The notes: generated by a model from the sequence alone, not told the origin. Numbered from the stretch's first letter, positions 1-8,590 are shown. The stretch is DNA of 64,000 nt from JAUSIF01 sp963711595 (GCA_963711595.1 CAVQER010000011.1:124001-188000); one strand, 5' to 3'. Translations and numbers: made by a program.

Positions 1-1048
1 CGCCCCAATGCAACTTCGCTCCTTCGTCCTTGCCGACGGCGAGGTAGCGGAGGTCCTGGTCGAGCTGATCCTGGCTGACGACCGGGCCGACCTGCGTTCC
101 GTTCTTCACCGCGTCGTCGACGACGAGCGCCTGCATACGTTCGGTGAGCGCGCTGACGAAGCGATCGTGAATGCCCTCGGTCACCACCAGGCGGGACGAG
201 GCGGTGCAGCGTTGGCCCGTCGAATAAAACGCGCCGTTTACGGAGCACTCGACCGCGGTTTTGAGGTCGGCGTCATCGAGCACGACCATGGGATTCTTGC
301 CACCCATCTCGAGCTGAAATTTCCGCATGTGTTCGGTGCATGCCGCGGCGACGCGCTTCCCGGTCGCGACGGAGCCCGTGAACGTCACCGCATCGACACC
401 GGCGCTGTCGAGGATCGCCTGCCCCACTACCGAGCCGCGACCCATCACCAAATTCAAGACGCCTTTGGGCAGGCCTGCGCGATGAAGAATGTCGACGAGC
501 GCCCACGCACTCCCAGGCACTAAGTCAGCCGGCTTGAAGACCACCGTGTTTCCGTAGGCGAGCGCGGGGGCGATCTTCCATGCCGGAATTGCGATCGGGA
601 AATTCCACGGCGTGATGACGCCGACGACGCCGACCGGCTCGCGCGTGACGTGAACGTCGACACCGGGACGAACGCTGTCAATCGTCTCGCCGGCAATTCG
701 CAAACACTCGCCTGCAAAGAACGCGAAGATCTGCCCGGCGCGCGTAACCTCGCCGATCGCCTCGGGCAGCGTCTTACCCTCCTCGCGGGCAAGCAAGCGC
801 CCAAGCTCGTCCTTGCGAGCGAGGATTTCGTCGGAGGCTGCCTTCAACGCGTCGTGGCGCTTCTGGATCGGCGAACGCCCCCACTCAGTGGCGGCTGTCT
901 TCGCGGCGGCGATTGCCGTGTCGACATCCTTCTTGCTCGCCGAGGCGTAGGTGCCGACGACTTCGTTCGTGTTCGAAGGATTGGTGTCCTCGTTGGCGTC
1001 CGCGCCGGCCACCCAGTCCCCAGCAATCAGGTTGTGATGCATGTTCAT
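1..1048 (-). CDS. Aldehyde dehydrogenase, N-terminal 349 residues (C-terminus outside window)
   Basis: NAD(P)-dependent aldehyde dehydrogenase that oxidises an aldehyde to the acid. The visible part starts at ATG 1048 (MNMHHNLIAGDW) and runs off the left edge, so about 130 residues of a normal 480-residue enzyme are missing. Seen: the cofactor/oxyanion Asn in TPWNFP (about residue 149), the general base Glu in LEMGGKN (about 247) and the nucleophile Cys in TGQRCTASS (about 281). The TGQRCTASSR form is typical of alpha-ketoglutarate semialdehyde dehydrogenases of sugar-acid or hydroxyproline catabolism, but substrate is an inference. No partner gene is visible on its upstream side. Confidence 0.93.
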   Translation of the reverse strand, partial: MNMHHNLIAGDWVAGADANEDTNPSNTNEVVGTYASASKKDVDTAIAAAKTAATEWGRSPIQKRHDALKAASDEILARKDELGRLLAREEGKTLPEAIGEVTRAGQIFAFFAGECLRIAGETIDSVRPGVDVHVTREPVGVVGVITPWNFPIAIPAWKIAPALAYGNTVVFKPADLVPGSAWALVDILHRAGLPKGVLNLVMGRGSVVGQAILDSAGVDAVTFTGSVATGKRVAAACTEHMRKFQLEMGGKNPMVVLDDADLKTAVECSVNGAFYSTGQRCTASSRLVVTEGIHDRFVSALTERMQALVVDDAVKNGTQVGPVVSQDQLDQDLRYLAVGKDEGAKLHWG

Positions 1049-1394
1049 CGAAGTGAACTCACTCTAGTTGTGGCGACCCGGGACGGCCCGCTCGATGCCC
1101 GATGGCACGCTTAGATAACCAACCTTCGCAGCGTCGCGGAAATCATTCCACACGCCCTACTTACTGCGTCTGACCTGACCCACAATGGTGAAGCCCTGAG
1201 GTGTCCCAGGGGCAGGCTTCAGCTCCAGTGGTGGGACGCTGCTCCCCGACGTTCCAACGATTTTTGCAACATGAGGGAATTTCCGCCGGTTCTACGCGAT
1301 TAGGGAAGCCGCAATGCTCATCCTAGTCACCAGCTTGGACAAAATCGAGCCAGGCCGAACCACCTAAAGCAGGATGAACCGAGGAATCCAGAAG
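1049..1394. other. Intergenic region, no gene seen
   Basis: No convincing open frame or RNA gene. A weak inverted repeat (GAAGCC at about 1191 pairing with GGCTTC at about 1215) could form a hairpin. It is the promoter-side flank of the aldehyde dehydrogenase and ends at a tRNA-derived repeat. Confidence 0.4.
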
Positions 1395-1440
1395 TGGCGA
1401 CCCCGGCAGGATTCGAATCTGCGACCACCAGCTTAGAAGG
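1395..1440 (-). repeat. Displaced copy of the 3' half of tRNA-Arg (possible att site)
   Basis: These 46 bases match the 3' part of the tRNA-Arg gene at 3762-3807 with a single mismatch (in the T-stem, aatct versus aacct). Identity starts at the CCA end, runs through the T-arm, variable loop and half of the anticodon stem-loop, and stops abruptly. The rest of the tRNA is absent, so this is not a working gene. A direct repeat of a tRNA 3' end is the classic scar of site-specific integration. The two copies lie about 2.37 kb apart in the same orientation and bracket the genes between them. No integrase was found. Confidence 0.8.
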
Positions 1441-1622
1441 GGCCGCCCCATCGTTTCAGGCCGTATCATCTCGTTTCGTTTGAAATCCCCAGAGTCGCAA
1501 AAAGCAGCGCAACTTCGCCGCATACAAGCGGATGTCGCGTCGCTAGGCCAACTCGACTATTGCGGGATAAACTACCGGTACACCGACGGGGCGCAAGCTG
1601 CGCCCGAGTGTTTGGGGATTTT

Positions 1623-2961
1623 ATGCTGCGGAAGCGCTTTGAGCTTCAAGGGATGGATCATCGCCGCTGGCGAATTGCGCTGGTTCTCATACTGGCTCCG
1701 TTCGCCGCGTACACCTTCACCAGCTCCGGATGGATGACGGAACAGCTCGGACCGCTCGCCGAGCAGCGTTGGGATTTCTTCTGCCTCGCGATTGCGCTCC
1801 TGGGTCTGGGCGTGCGGCTGCAGATGGCCGGTCACGGGCAAATGGCGGAAGCCGGCGAGTTGCTTCCGAAAGGCGACCTACCAACGACAGGGTTCTACTC
1901 GGTCGTGCGTCACCCGATTTCTATCGCGAACTTCCTGATACTTCTGTCTGGGTCGCTACTATTTAAGAGTGTGTTCTTTACCGCGCTCGTCGCGGCGGTG
2001 GCTTGTCTCTACTATGAGCGGCTGATGTTCGCGAAGGAGCGCGTGCTGCTGAAGCGGCACGGCCGCGAATTTAGTGACTGGGCGGCTCGTACACCGTTCA
2101 TCATCCCGAGGGTTACAGCTTGGGAAGCTCCTCATACCAGGTTGGATTTCCGCGCCGCGATCAAACGAGAAGCCGTTACGTTTGCACTCATTGGAGTGAT
2201 GTTCTTCACGCTCGAAACACTTGAAGGCACGGTGATTGAGGGTCTGCCGTTCTGGGAGTGGGTGCAGAACGAGCCGACGTGGATCGGTCTCTTCGTCATA
2301 AGTGGCATTCTTTTCTGGACGCAGCTATCCCGCGTTTGGGCGATCTTCGTCTTGTTCATGACGACGGCTGCGGTCGGGGCCTTCCAAATTGGAGAATCGA
2401 CGTCGTCGATTGCCCGTAGCCATGAGCGCGCCTTGACCGCATTGGCCGCTGGCGGACACGTGCTGCTGCTTCGTCACGCCGCCACGGTGGGCAGCGACCG
2501 CGACGTAGACGTGAACGACTGCTCCACGCAACGCAATTTGAGCGAAGCGGGTCGAGAGCAAGCGCGCGCCATCGGTCGTCTGTTGCGTGATCGCGGTATC
2601 AAGATCGGCAAGACAATCTCATCTCAGTACTGCCGCACGAAAGAGACAGCCGAACTACTGGGTGCCGAGGCGATCGATACGATGAGCAACCTCAACGAGC
2701 GCTCGATTTCATCTTACGTGGATCGAACAGATCTTCGGCAACAGCGAGAAAGACGAAAAGATCCTGCTGCCCCTTCGGGTGATCATTGAAGGATGGAAAG
2801 ATCAGAATAACCTCTTGCTCGTCTCACACGCTCCGGTCATCCGCAATCTGACGCATGACCGCCTGGAAGTGGGAGATGGACTTGTGTTGAGACCGAGCCC
2901 GACGTCACGTTATGGCTTTACGATAATCGGAAGGATTGCGCGCTCCGCGGTTGCTCATTAG
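1623..2961 (+). pseudogene. Isoprenylcysteine methyltransferase-like membrane domain joined to a histidine phosphatase, frameshifted
   Basis: The first about 190 residues resemble the ICMT/PEMT membrane methyltransferase family: several hydrophobic helices and the signature TTGFYSVVRHP. LmtA-type lipid A methyltransferases share this look. After further membrane helices comes a histidine phosphatase domain of SixA/Ais type, with the catalytic LLRHA and the motif DCSTQRNLSEAGREQA. The frame ends at 2789, but the expected rest (WIEQIFGN..., then the second catalytic His in LLLVSHAPVIRNLT) continues in the +1 frame to 2961. One extra base near 2700-2712 explains this. The two domains are normally separate proteins, so the fusion itself is unusual. 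Start ATG 1623 follows a GGGGA; an upstream in-frame ATG at 1560 is less likely. It lies between the two tRNA-Arg repeats. Confidence 0.75.
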
Positions 2962-3039
2962 TTAGGCGGGACCGCGGACAGTGTTAAAAATCCCCGGACA
3001 GTCCTCATCCTGGGCGCCAACTCCAGAATGGATTGAACG

Positions 3040-3420
3040 GTGCTGAAGAGGCTCAGCGAATGGGCGCGCTTGATCAGGCGCGAAGCTCACGCACTCTACA
3101 TCGCCGCGCGCCATCCGCGGACGCCTTGGTACGCCAAAGTGTTAGCGATCGCGATTGCTGCCTACGCTCTATCGCCCATCGATCTCATCCCAGATTTCAT
3201 TCCCGTCCTGGGCTTGCTCGATGAGGTGGTGTTAATGCCCCTTGCAATCGCGGGCGTACTGATGCTGGTGCCAGACGATGTAATGGCGGAAAGCCGCGCA
3301 ACTGCGGCGGCAGCGTCCGAACGTCCAGTGAGTCGGGCAGCGGCCGTGGTCATCGCCCTAATCTGGGTCGCCGCCATCGCGGCCTCAGGCTGGCTCTTCT
3401 ATCGTTACCTAGCTCACTAA
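3040..3420 (+). CDS. YkvA family (DUF1232) membrane protein
   Basis: 126 residues with the DUF1232 core YALSPIDLIPDFIPVLGLLDE at about 42-62, a hydrophobic stretch after it, and a C-terminal transmembrane helix (about 101-122). The family is widespread, small and of unknown molecular function; some members sit near membrane or stress genes. The start is GTG 3040; no in-frame ATG precedes the conserved core. It lies inside the tRNA-Arg-bracketed segment and has no operon partner. Confidence 0.85.
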   Translation: MLKRLSEWARLIRREAHALYIAARHPRTPWYAKVLAIAIAAYALSPIDLIPDFIPVLGLLDEVVLMPLAIAGVLMLVPDDVMAESRATAAAASERPVSRAAAVVIALIWVAAIAASGWLFYRYLAH

Positions 3421-3761
3421 AATTTCGTCGACTGATATGCGCCGCCGCTCCGACCCGCACGACTACCCGCCGAGACGAAGCCGCGCGACGAGCCCGGCCC
3501 GGTGCCCACGCTCGTGGAGCTGCGCAGCACGCACCGCTGGTGGTGGCTCTACTGCGCCCAGATCGACTGCTCGCACTCAGCGCCGAGCGACCGCAGCCGT
3601 CAGACAGCGCGCTGATGTACCCGTAGTTGGCCCTCTCGCCGCCCTAGCCGTCCCTCAGGAGGGCCTCCGTCCAGCCCGGGGCCAGTCAGTCAGGGCTCGG
3701 GGCCTCGCGGGCCCGGCTGCTGCCCGTCCAATATGATTACCCAGTGACTACGCGAGCGAAA
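3421..3761. other. Intergenic region with a possible decayed short gene
   Basis: GC-rich segment without a convincing gene. A short frame near 3502-3615 reads VPTLVELRSTHRWWWLYC and then IDCSHSAPSD before a stop. That looks like the N-terminus of a small Cys-containing protein found in related bacteria, so it may be a remnant. A longer frame across 3437-3736 is low complexity, rich in Arg and Ala, and probably not coding. Confidence 0.35.
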
Positions 3762-3838
3762 TGGCGACCCCGGCAGGATTCGAACCTGCGACCACCAGCT
3801 TAGAAGGCTGGTGCTCTATCCAGCTGAGCTACGGGGTC
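3762..3838 (-). tRNA. tRNA-Arg (anticodon TCT)
   Basis: A full 77-nt cloverleaf with encoded CCA on the minus strand. The acceptor GACCCCG pairs with CGGGGTC, the discriminator is G, the anticodon stem is CCAGC/GCTGG around the loop CTTCTAA (anticodon TCT), and the T-arm is GCAGG-TTCGAAT-CCTGC. It reads AGA codons. Its 3' half is duplicated at 1395-1440. Confidence 0.97.
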
Positions 3839-3864
3839 GTCCGGAGACACCCCTGGAGGGCGCC

Positions 3865-4170
3865 TCAATGCGTCCACTGGCCAATGCGTCTGTACCCGAA
3901 ATTATCCGCATACGCGATCTTGCGGCGCGCCGGCTCCTTGGGTTCGTAGACGCGGTACGCGATACCGTGGCGGTCGCAATAGGCGACCGCTTCTTCCTTC
4001 GTGGCAAACTGCAGCCGGACCTGCTGCTTCATATCGGACGAGGCGGTCCAGCCCATGAGCGGCTCGACCTGACGCGCCGTCTCGGGCTCGAACACGAGCA
4101 GCCAGTCCCTGGTCTTCGCCTGGCCTGACTGCATCGCGGTGCGCGTCGGCTTGTAGATGCGGGCCGTCAT
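3865..4170 (-). CDS. NADH:ubiquinone oxidoreductase accessory subunit, NDUFS4 family (ETC complex I subunit)
   Basis: A 101-residue protein matching the alphaproteobacterial homologue of the mitochondrial 18-kDa complex I subunit NDUFS4. Typical features seen are MTARIYKPTRTAMQSGQAKT at the start, WLLVFEP, the PLMGWT turn, FATKEEAVAYC and the C-terminal NFGYRRIGQWTH. The family is an accessory subunit at the peripheral arm of respiratory complex I, restricted to alphaproteobacteria and mitochondria. The gene stands alone between tRNA-Arg and tRNA-Pro, away from any nuo operon, which is its usual situation in this order. Confidence 0.95.
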   Translation of the reverse strand: MTARIYKPTRTAMQSGQAKTRDWLLVFEPETARQVEPLMGWTASSDMKQQVRLQFATKEEAVAYCDRHGIAYRVYEPKEPARRKIAYADNFGYRRIGQWTH

Positions 4171-4194
4171 TTGATCCTCGAAGCCAAGGGCGGC

Positions 4195-4271
4195 TGGTCG
4201 GGGCGGCAGGATTTGAACCTGCGACCCTCTGCTCCCAAAGCAGATGCGCTACCGGGCTGCGCTACGCCCCG
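4195..4271 (-). tRNA. tRNA-Pro (anticodon TGG)
   Basis: 77 nt with encoded CCA. The acceptor CGGGGCG pairs with CGCCCCG, the anticodon stem TCTGC/GCAGA encloses the loop TTTGGGA (anticodon TGG), and the T-arm is GCAGG-TTCAAAT-CCTGC. It lies upstream of the NDUFS4-like gene on the same strand. Confidence 0.97.
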
Positions 4272-4400
4272 CCCGCGCCGCTCGCCCCAATATCGGGGGC
4301 GACTTGCGATTTCGCTAACACGGTCGATTGGCGGCCCGCAAGCGAAGAGCCCGGCGGGCCGCCGAGCTCCGTTAGCGTAGATCTTCGCGATGCGTGCCGA

Positions 4401-4631
4401 TTACTTCTGCGCGCCGGGCTTCCGGCAGTCCTGCATCGCCTTCCAGATGTTCAAGAACGGGAAGAGCGCGGTGCCCTGAGCTTCCTCCTGCGTGAGCTGC
4501 CGGTTTTGGCATTTCGACACGATCGAGGAATGGACGATCAATCCGAGACCGGCCGCCTGTGAGAAGGCCGGAACGCTCGAAACGGAAATGGCAAACGTCG
4601 CGGCCGTAACCGCGCAGACGATTTTTTTCAT
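4401..4631 (-). CDS. Small exported protein of unknown function
   Basis: About 76 residues starting MKKIVCAVTAATFAISVSS. It has a clear Sec signal peptide with probable cleavage after AFSQA. The mature part is only about 50 residues and holds two cysteines (SKCQNRQ and QDCRKPG) that could form a disulfide. I chose ATG 4631 because it gives a compact signal peptide; an in-frame start lies four codons upstream. Family not recognised beyond small periplasmic proteins common in Hyphomicrobiales. Confidence 0.75.
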   Translation of the reverse strand: MKKIVCAVTAATFAISVSSVPAFSQAAGLGLIVHSSIVSKCQNRQLTQEEAQGTALFPFLNIWKAMQDCRKPGAQK

Positions 4632-4711
4632 GAGAGCCCCCAAGTGTCACCAGCGGACCCGGCGAGGATACTGAACGGGTCCGTACGCGCAATGACAATC
4701 GCCGTACCCGG

Positions 4712-5182
4712 CTAGCGACTGCGGAAAATCCTGTGCGCTACGCGGTCACCGGGTGCGATACCGAGACGCTTCGCCGTGCCGGCGACGACCTCGAGCACTG
4801 CCTTCACGGGCGGGCCCGACTGTATGGTCGCCTCGGAATGAGGCACGGTGTTCTCCGCGATCCGGGCGATCGTGCCATCGGCACGGATGAAGAGCATGTC
4901 GAGCGACACGTAAGTGTTCTTCATCCACATGGCGACCGGTCCCTCTGCGCCGAAGTCGAACAGCATCCCCCTGCCCTGCGGCAGCTCGCGTCGAAACATC
5001 AGGCCCTTGCCGCGCTCCTCCGGGGTGTTGGCGAACTCCACTTCGAACACGTGAACGCCGGCACGCGTCACGATTTCCACTCGCTCCAGGGATTGCGCAT
5101 GGGCGACGGCGCCGGCGAACAGCAGGAAGGCAAAAAAAACGGATACGACCGGAGCACGGACGCGCGCGCGAACTAGGCTCAT
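4712..5182 (-). CDS. DUF192 family exported protein
   Basis: 156 residues: signal peptide (about 1-30, ending GAVAHAQS) followed by a DUF192 domain. The domain signs are the TPEERGKGLMFRRELP stretch, GMLFDFG, the highly conserved MWMKNTYVSLDMLFI and a C-terminal VLEVVAGTAKRLGI. The family is a small beta-rich fold of unknown biochemical role, exported in many bacteria. Start 5182 gives a normal signal peptide; an upstream in-frame start at 5218 would add 12 residues. It is downstream of, and same-strand with, the matrixin-like protease 47 bp away, so they may be co-transcribed. Confidence 0.88.
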   Translation of the reverse strand: MSLVRARVRAPVVSVFFAFLLFAGAVAHAQSLERVEIVTRAGVHVFEVEFANTPEERGKGLMFRRELPQGRGMLFDFGAEGPVAMWMKNTYVSLDMLFIRADGTIARIAENTVPHSEATIQSGPPVKAVLEVVAGTAKRLGIAPGDRVAHRIFRSR

Positions 5183-5229
5183 GGCGGGATGTCTAGCGCA
5201 TTCGCCAGGCGGCAGCACGCATGACGGCG

Positions 5230-5985
5230 TTAGCGCAAGCCCAATTCGGGCTGCTTGGGCTTTGGGGTAGCCGCCGTTGAAGTGGGCGCATACCCGGGCC
5301 GGCCGTAAAGCGCGACAGCGCCGCTCAGATCGCCCGACTGCAACGAGCGGAATGCCTCGCCGTACTTGAAGGACATCACTTGGCCTTCCGGACCCGCGTG
5401 GTTCAGCCCGATCGCGTGACCGAGTTCGTGCGCGATCGTGTAACGGATGTCGTAGGCGAAAGCGTCACCGCCGAACCCGACCTTCCAGGGCTTTTCCGGG
5501 TTGAGACAGACGAGCGCCTTCTCGATCCGTTTGGTGTTGCCTACCGTCGCACCCTGCTCATGAAAAACGTTGGCAAAGGCCCAACCCTTGGGTTCTGCCT
5601 GCGCGCCGATAAGAACATCGGCCTTGCTCGGGTCGTCCACTTCCTCGAACAAAATATCCGCTGCGGCTTGCCATTGCGCCGCGGCCGCGGCGACTTCTTG
5701 ACGAAATCGCTGGGCGTCGACGCCGGAACGGTCGAAGAGCCGCCGCAATGGACCGATCGCGGGGCAATTGATCGCGCCGGCAAACTGAAACTCACGATCG
5801 ACGATCGCATAACGCACGCGAGCGCCGGTCCCGAGCACCGGCGAGCCCCACTTTACGTAGCGGCCCTCGAACTGAAGCAATTCGTAACCGGACCCGCTCA
5901 AGGCCGCGTCGCTCGCGGCGAGCAAGAGTACGGCACACGACATTGCGGTGGCGGCCCCGCGCCACCGTCGAGAATTCCAAGTCAA
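5230..5985 (-). CDS. Matrixin-like zinc metalloprotease (M10-type)
   Basis: 251 residues with an N-terminal signal sequence (hydrophobic 13-30) and a metzincin zinc site HELGHAIGLNH at about 186-196, which supplies the three His ligands and the catalytic Glu. A Met-turn candidate GQVMSF follows at about 201-206. This is the pattern of M10/M57-type matrixins, secreted or periplasmic endopeptidases. The C-terminal tail is Pro/Lys-rich with no obvious domain. Substrate is unknown. Probable transcription with the DUF192 gene downstream. Confidence 0.88.
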   Translation of the reverse strand: MTWNSRRWRGAATAMSCAVLLLAASDAALSGSGYELLQFEGRYVKWGSPVLGTGARVRYAIVDREFQFAGAINCPAIGPLRRLFDRSGVDAQRFRQEVAAAAAQWQAAADILFEEVDDPSKADVLIGAQAEPKGWAFANVFHEQGATVGNTKRIEKALVCLNPEKPWKVGFGGDAFAYDIRYTIAHELGHAIGLNHAGPEGQVMSFKYGEAFRSLQSGDLSGAVALYGRPGYAPTSTAATPKPKQPELGLR

Positions 5986-6082
5986 TCGATTCCCCCGTAC
6001 CCCCGAAGGACTCGCATCTGGCAGCCAGACAAACCGGGTTTAGCCGGTGCGTCAACCGCTTACCGCTACGCAAAAAGGCGAA

Positions 6083-6682
6083 TTAGTGGGACGACGGAAG
6101 GCCGCCGCCCGTGTCCGGCCGCACTTCAGCGGCCATAAGTCCTTTGGGGCCAGGGCCATAGCGCACGAGCACCACCTGGCCCGGGCGCAGTTCCGTCAGC
6201 CCGTACCGGCGCAGGGTTTCCATATGAACGAAGATGTCCGGCGTACCCTCGCCGCGCGTGAGGAATCCGAAGCCGCGCAAGCGGTTGAACCATTTGACCC
6301 AGGCGCGCTCGAGCCCGCTTGTCGGCGTTACAGCAAAGTGCGTACGCGCGGGCGGCAACTGGGACGGATGGACCGCCGTGCTCTCGTCCATCGAAAGGAT
6401 GCGAAACGCCTGCAGCCCCTTCGGACGTTCAAGGACTTCGGCGACGACGCGCGCGCCTTCATACGCGGTCTGGAATCCATCGCGGCGCAAGCACGTGACG
6501 TGCAGCAGCACGTCCGGCATGCCGTTGTCGGGAACGATGAAGCCGTAACCTTTGGAAACGTCGAACCACTTGATAAAGCCAGTGATTTCGACGAGCCCCA
6601 CCGGTGCTTCTTCGGTGAGGTCTTCAACTCTTGCCTCAGGCTCGCCAAATCCGAGCTTTGGCCCCAGCCGCTCCGACCCCAT
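6083..6682 (-). CDS. Cold-shock protein with two cold-shock domains
   Basis: 199 residues containing two CSD folds. The first begins about residue 35 (GFIKWFDVSKGYGFIVPDNG) and the second about residue 127 (AWVKWFNRLRGFGFLTRGEG). Each carries an RNP1-like KGYGFI or RGFGFL and an RNP2-like VLLHV or IFVHM motif for single-stranded nucleic acid binding. Two-domain CSD proteins of about 200 residues are characteristic of Hyphomicrobiales, where they act as RNA chaperones or transcription antiterminators. An acidic linker lies before the first domain. It is monocistronic. Confidence 0.93.
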   Translation of the reverse strand: MGSERLGPKLGFGEPEARVEDLTEEAPVGLVEITGFIKWFDVSKGYGFIVPDNGMPDVLLHVTCLRRDGFQTAYEGARVVAEVLERPKGLQAFRILSMDESTAVHPSQLPPARTHFAVTPTSGLERAWVKWFNRLRGFGFLTRGEGTPDIFVHMETLRRYGLTELRPGQVVLVRYGPGPKGLMAAEVRPDTGGGLPSSH

Positions 6683-6918
6683 ATCGCCGCCTACAGGACG
6701 CCGCCAACGTCGCTCTCGCCGTCCGACAACCGGACGCCGAATTGTCCTAAGACAATATCACTGGACTAAAGCGCGCAAATACGAATTTGAGTCGAAGTGT
6801 AGGCTTCAGTGGACATTCGGTGGATAGTGTTGACTGCGGGCAACTATCGCGGCGGCGCGATACCACCGCTTGTGGTTTCGTTCAGTCGAGGAACTGTTCC
6901 AGAACGTCGCCGATGTCG

Positions 6919-7641
6919 TTATGCACAACCAGGTCGGCGATCGAGTTCGAACTCGGTCGGCTCGCGATTGATGATCACGAGCTTCGCGCCGTTCTGCTTT
7001 GCCATCGCGGGGAATCCTGCGGCAGGCCATACGACGAGCGAAGATCCGATCGCGAGAAACAGATCGGCCGCCAGCGTTTCTGCTTCCGCGCGGCGCATGG
7101 CGGCCTCGGGCATGGCTTGACCGAAGGAAATGGTCGCGGATTTCACCGCTCCCCCGCATCCGCAGTCGGGGGCGACGCCGCCAGAAGCTTCGTAGCGCTC
7201 TCGCACCCAAGTCAGCTCGTAGCGGACGGAACATTCCAAGCACGTCGCGTAACTGCCATTGCCGTGCAGTTCGATTACCTTTTCCTGAGGCAGGCCCGAG
7301 TCTTGGTGCAGATTGTCAATGTTCTGTGTGATTACCGCGGCGAGTTTGCCACGTTGCATCAGACGCGCGAGCGCGCGATGGCCGCGCCCGGGCCGCGCCG
7401 AACTGAACTTGTCCTCCATTGCAAACTTGCGCCGCCAGGCCTCGTTACGCGCTTCACGGCTCGCGACGAAATCGTCGAACGGTATCGGGCGGTTCTGGGT
7501 CCAGAGCCCGCCGGGGGAACGGAAATCAGGAATGCCAGATTCGGTTGAGATGCCTGCCCCGGTGAAGGCGACCGCCCGCTTGGAAGCGGCGACAAGACGC
7601 GACAACTGCGCGATGGCGTGAGTGTCGTTCAGGGTCAGCAT
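6919..7641 (-). CDS. Sir2-family NAD-dependent protein deacylase, C-terminus frameshifted
   Basis: Sirtuin with the NAD-binding GAGISTESGIPDFRSPGGLW, the TQNIDNLHQ motif, the catalytic His in ELHGN, a four-Cys zinc ribbon (CLEC and DCGCG) and IGSSLVVWPA. It removes acyl groups from lysines using NAD+. The open frame ends NREPTEFELDRRPGCA, but the usual ending (SIADLVVHNDIGDVLEQFLD) is present in the next frame down to a stop at 6882. A single extra base at about 6942-6950 explains the shift, and removing one A from GAACTCG restores it. Start ATG 7641 overlaps the lipocalin-like gene's stop (TGATG). The core catalytic domain is complete, so the truncated product could still fold. Confidence 0.88.
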   Translation of the reverse strand: MLTLNDTHAIAQLSRLVAASKRAVAFTGAGISTESGIPDFRSPGGLWTQNRPIPFDDFVASREARNEAWRRKFAMEDKFSSARPGRGHRALARLMQRGKLAAVITQNIDNLHQDSGLPQEKVIELHGNGSYATCLECSVRYELTWVRERYEASGGVAPDCGCGGAVKSATISFGQAMPEAAMRRAEAETLAADLFLAIGSSLVVWPAAGFPAMAKQNGAKLVIINREPTEFELDRRPGCA

Positions 7642-8078
7642 CACTTCACTTTCTTCCAGATCATGCTTCGGACGCTGACTTTGCCATCGATCGGGTCCTC
7701 ATTGACGGGCGTCGTCAGCGCGAGCTTATCGCCTTCGATCTTGCAGAAGCGCTGCTGCAGTGTGCCGGTCCAGATCTCGTTCGCGGAAATGTCCACGTGG
7801 TGAAATACCTCGTCTCCGCGCACTTCGAACGTTCCCGCATAACTCATGAGGCTGCGAAAGAGCAGCACGGCGTCGTCCCCGCCGATTGGGTGTCCAGCGG
7901 GCCGCTTGCGGTCGCTGCGGACGATCACGGTCATCATTCGGCCGTCGGGACCGTAGTTCAAATAGCCAACCGGATTGGCACCGAACAACTCCGTGCGGAC
8001 GCCGGAAGGCACCTCCTCGCGGATCGCGGAGACAAGTTTCCAGGTGCCGAGCAGCGCCGGCGGGACTGGGTCAGGCAT
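7641..8078 (-). CDS. Lipocalin-like domain protein
   Basis: 145 residues resembling the lipocalin-like (Lipocalin_5) family: LLGTWKLVSA at the start, GYLNYGPDGRMMTVI, then a series of beta strands with YAGTFEVRGDEVFHHVD and WTGTLQQRFCKIEGDKLAL. Such proteins are small beta-barrels predicted to bind hydrophobic ligands; no function is proven. I chose ATG 8078 because the residues before it (from 8135) overlap the divergent glyoxalase promoter and are not conserved in style. Translationally coupled to the sirtuin through a TGATG overlap. Confidence 0.82.
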   Translation of the reverse strand: MPDPVPPALLGTWKLVSAIREEVPSGVRTELFGANPVGYLNYGPDGRMMTVIVRSDRKRPAGHPIGGDDAVLLFRSLMSYAGTFEVRGDEVFHHVDISANEIWTGTLQQRFCKIEGDKLALTTPVNEDPIDGKVSVRSMIWKKVK

Positions 8079-8134
8079 GGCGCAATTCCATTGATTTCGC
8101 CTAAGATCGGAAGATCCAATCAAACGAGGAACCA

Positions 8135-8590
8135 ATGCGATATCTGCACACCATGCTGCGCGTGAGCAACCTCGATACTGCGCTCGACTTCTATGGGAAC
8201 AAGCTCGGCCTCAAAGAGGTACGGCGGATCGAGAACGAAAAGGGCCGCTTCACGCTGGTTTTCCTCGCCGGTCCCCAGGATGAAAGCCTCGTCGCTGATA
8301 GCCGTAAGCATGGGCGCGCAGCGCCGCTGCTTGAGCTCACTTACAACTGGGATCCTGAAAATGTCGGCGAGGCGCGCTCCTTCGGCCACCTCGCGTTCGA
8401 AGTGGACGACATCTACGCGACCTGCGAGCGGCTCATGAGGGCGGGCGTCACGATCAACCGCCCGCCGCGCGACGGCGAGATGGCGTTCGTGCGCTCACCC
8501 GACAATCAGTCGGTCGAGCTTCTGCAAAAGGGCGGTCCGCTCCCGTTGCAGGAGCCGTGGAAGTCGATGCCGAATACCGGCAAGTGGTAG
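8135..8590 (+). CDS. gloA: Lactoylglutathione lyase (glyoxalase I)
   Basis: 151 residues. Converts the hemithioacetal of methylglyoxal and glutathione into S-lactoylglutathione in the cytosol. All metal ligands of the family can be seen: His5 (MRYLHTMLRV), Glu67 (LLELTYNW), His85 (FGHLAFEVDD) and Glu128 (QSVELLQKG). Length is normal for a single-domain bacterial GloA. The 56-bp gap to the divergent lipocalin-like gene must hold both promoters. The C-terminal PLPLQEPWKSMPNTGKW is a short extension typical of the alphaproteobacterial form. Confidence 0.96.
   Translation: MRYLHTMLRVSNLDTALDFYGNKLGLKEVRRIENEKGRFTLVFLAGPQDESLVADSRKHGRAAPLLELTYNWDPENVGEARSFGHLAFEVDDIYATCERLMRAGVTINRPPRDGEMAFVRSPDNQSVELLQKGGPLPLQEPWKSMPNTGKW

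Noticed and set aside
1323..1523. A 66-residue ORF at the tRNA-like repeat
   Set aside because: Its core (LLSWWSQIRILPGSP) is the translation of tRNA sequence, a known false ORF type.
2975..3002. CGGACAGT repeated 20 bp apart, like an insertion-sequence end
   Set aside because: Too short to support a transposon end without a transposase or a second end.
3437..3736. A 99-residue Arg/Ala-rich ORF
   Set aside because: Low complexity, no motif, no ribosome-binding site; kept only as an intergenic note.
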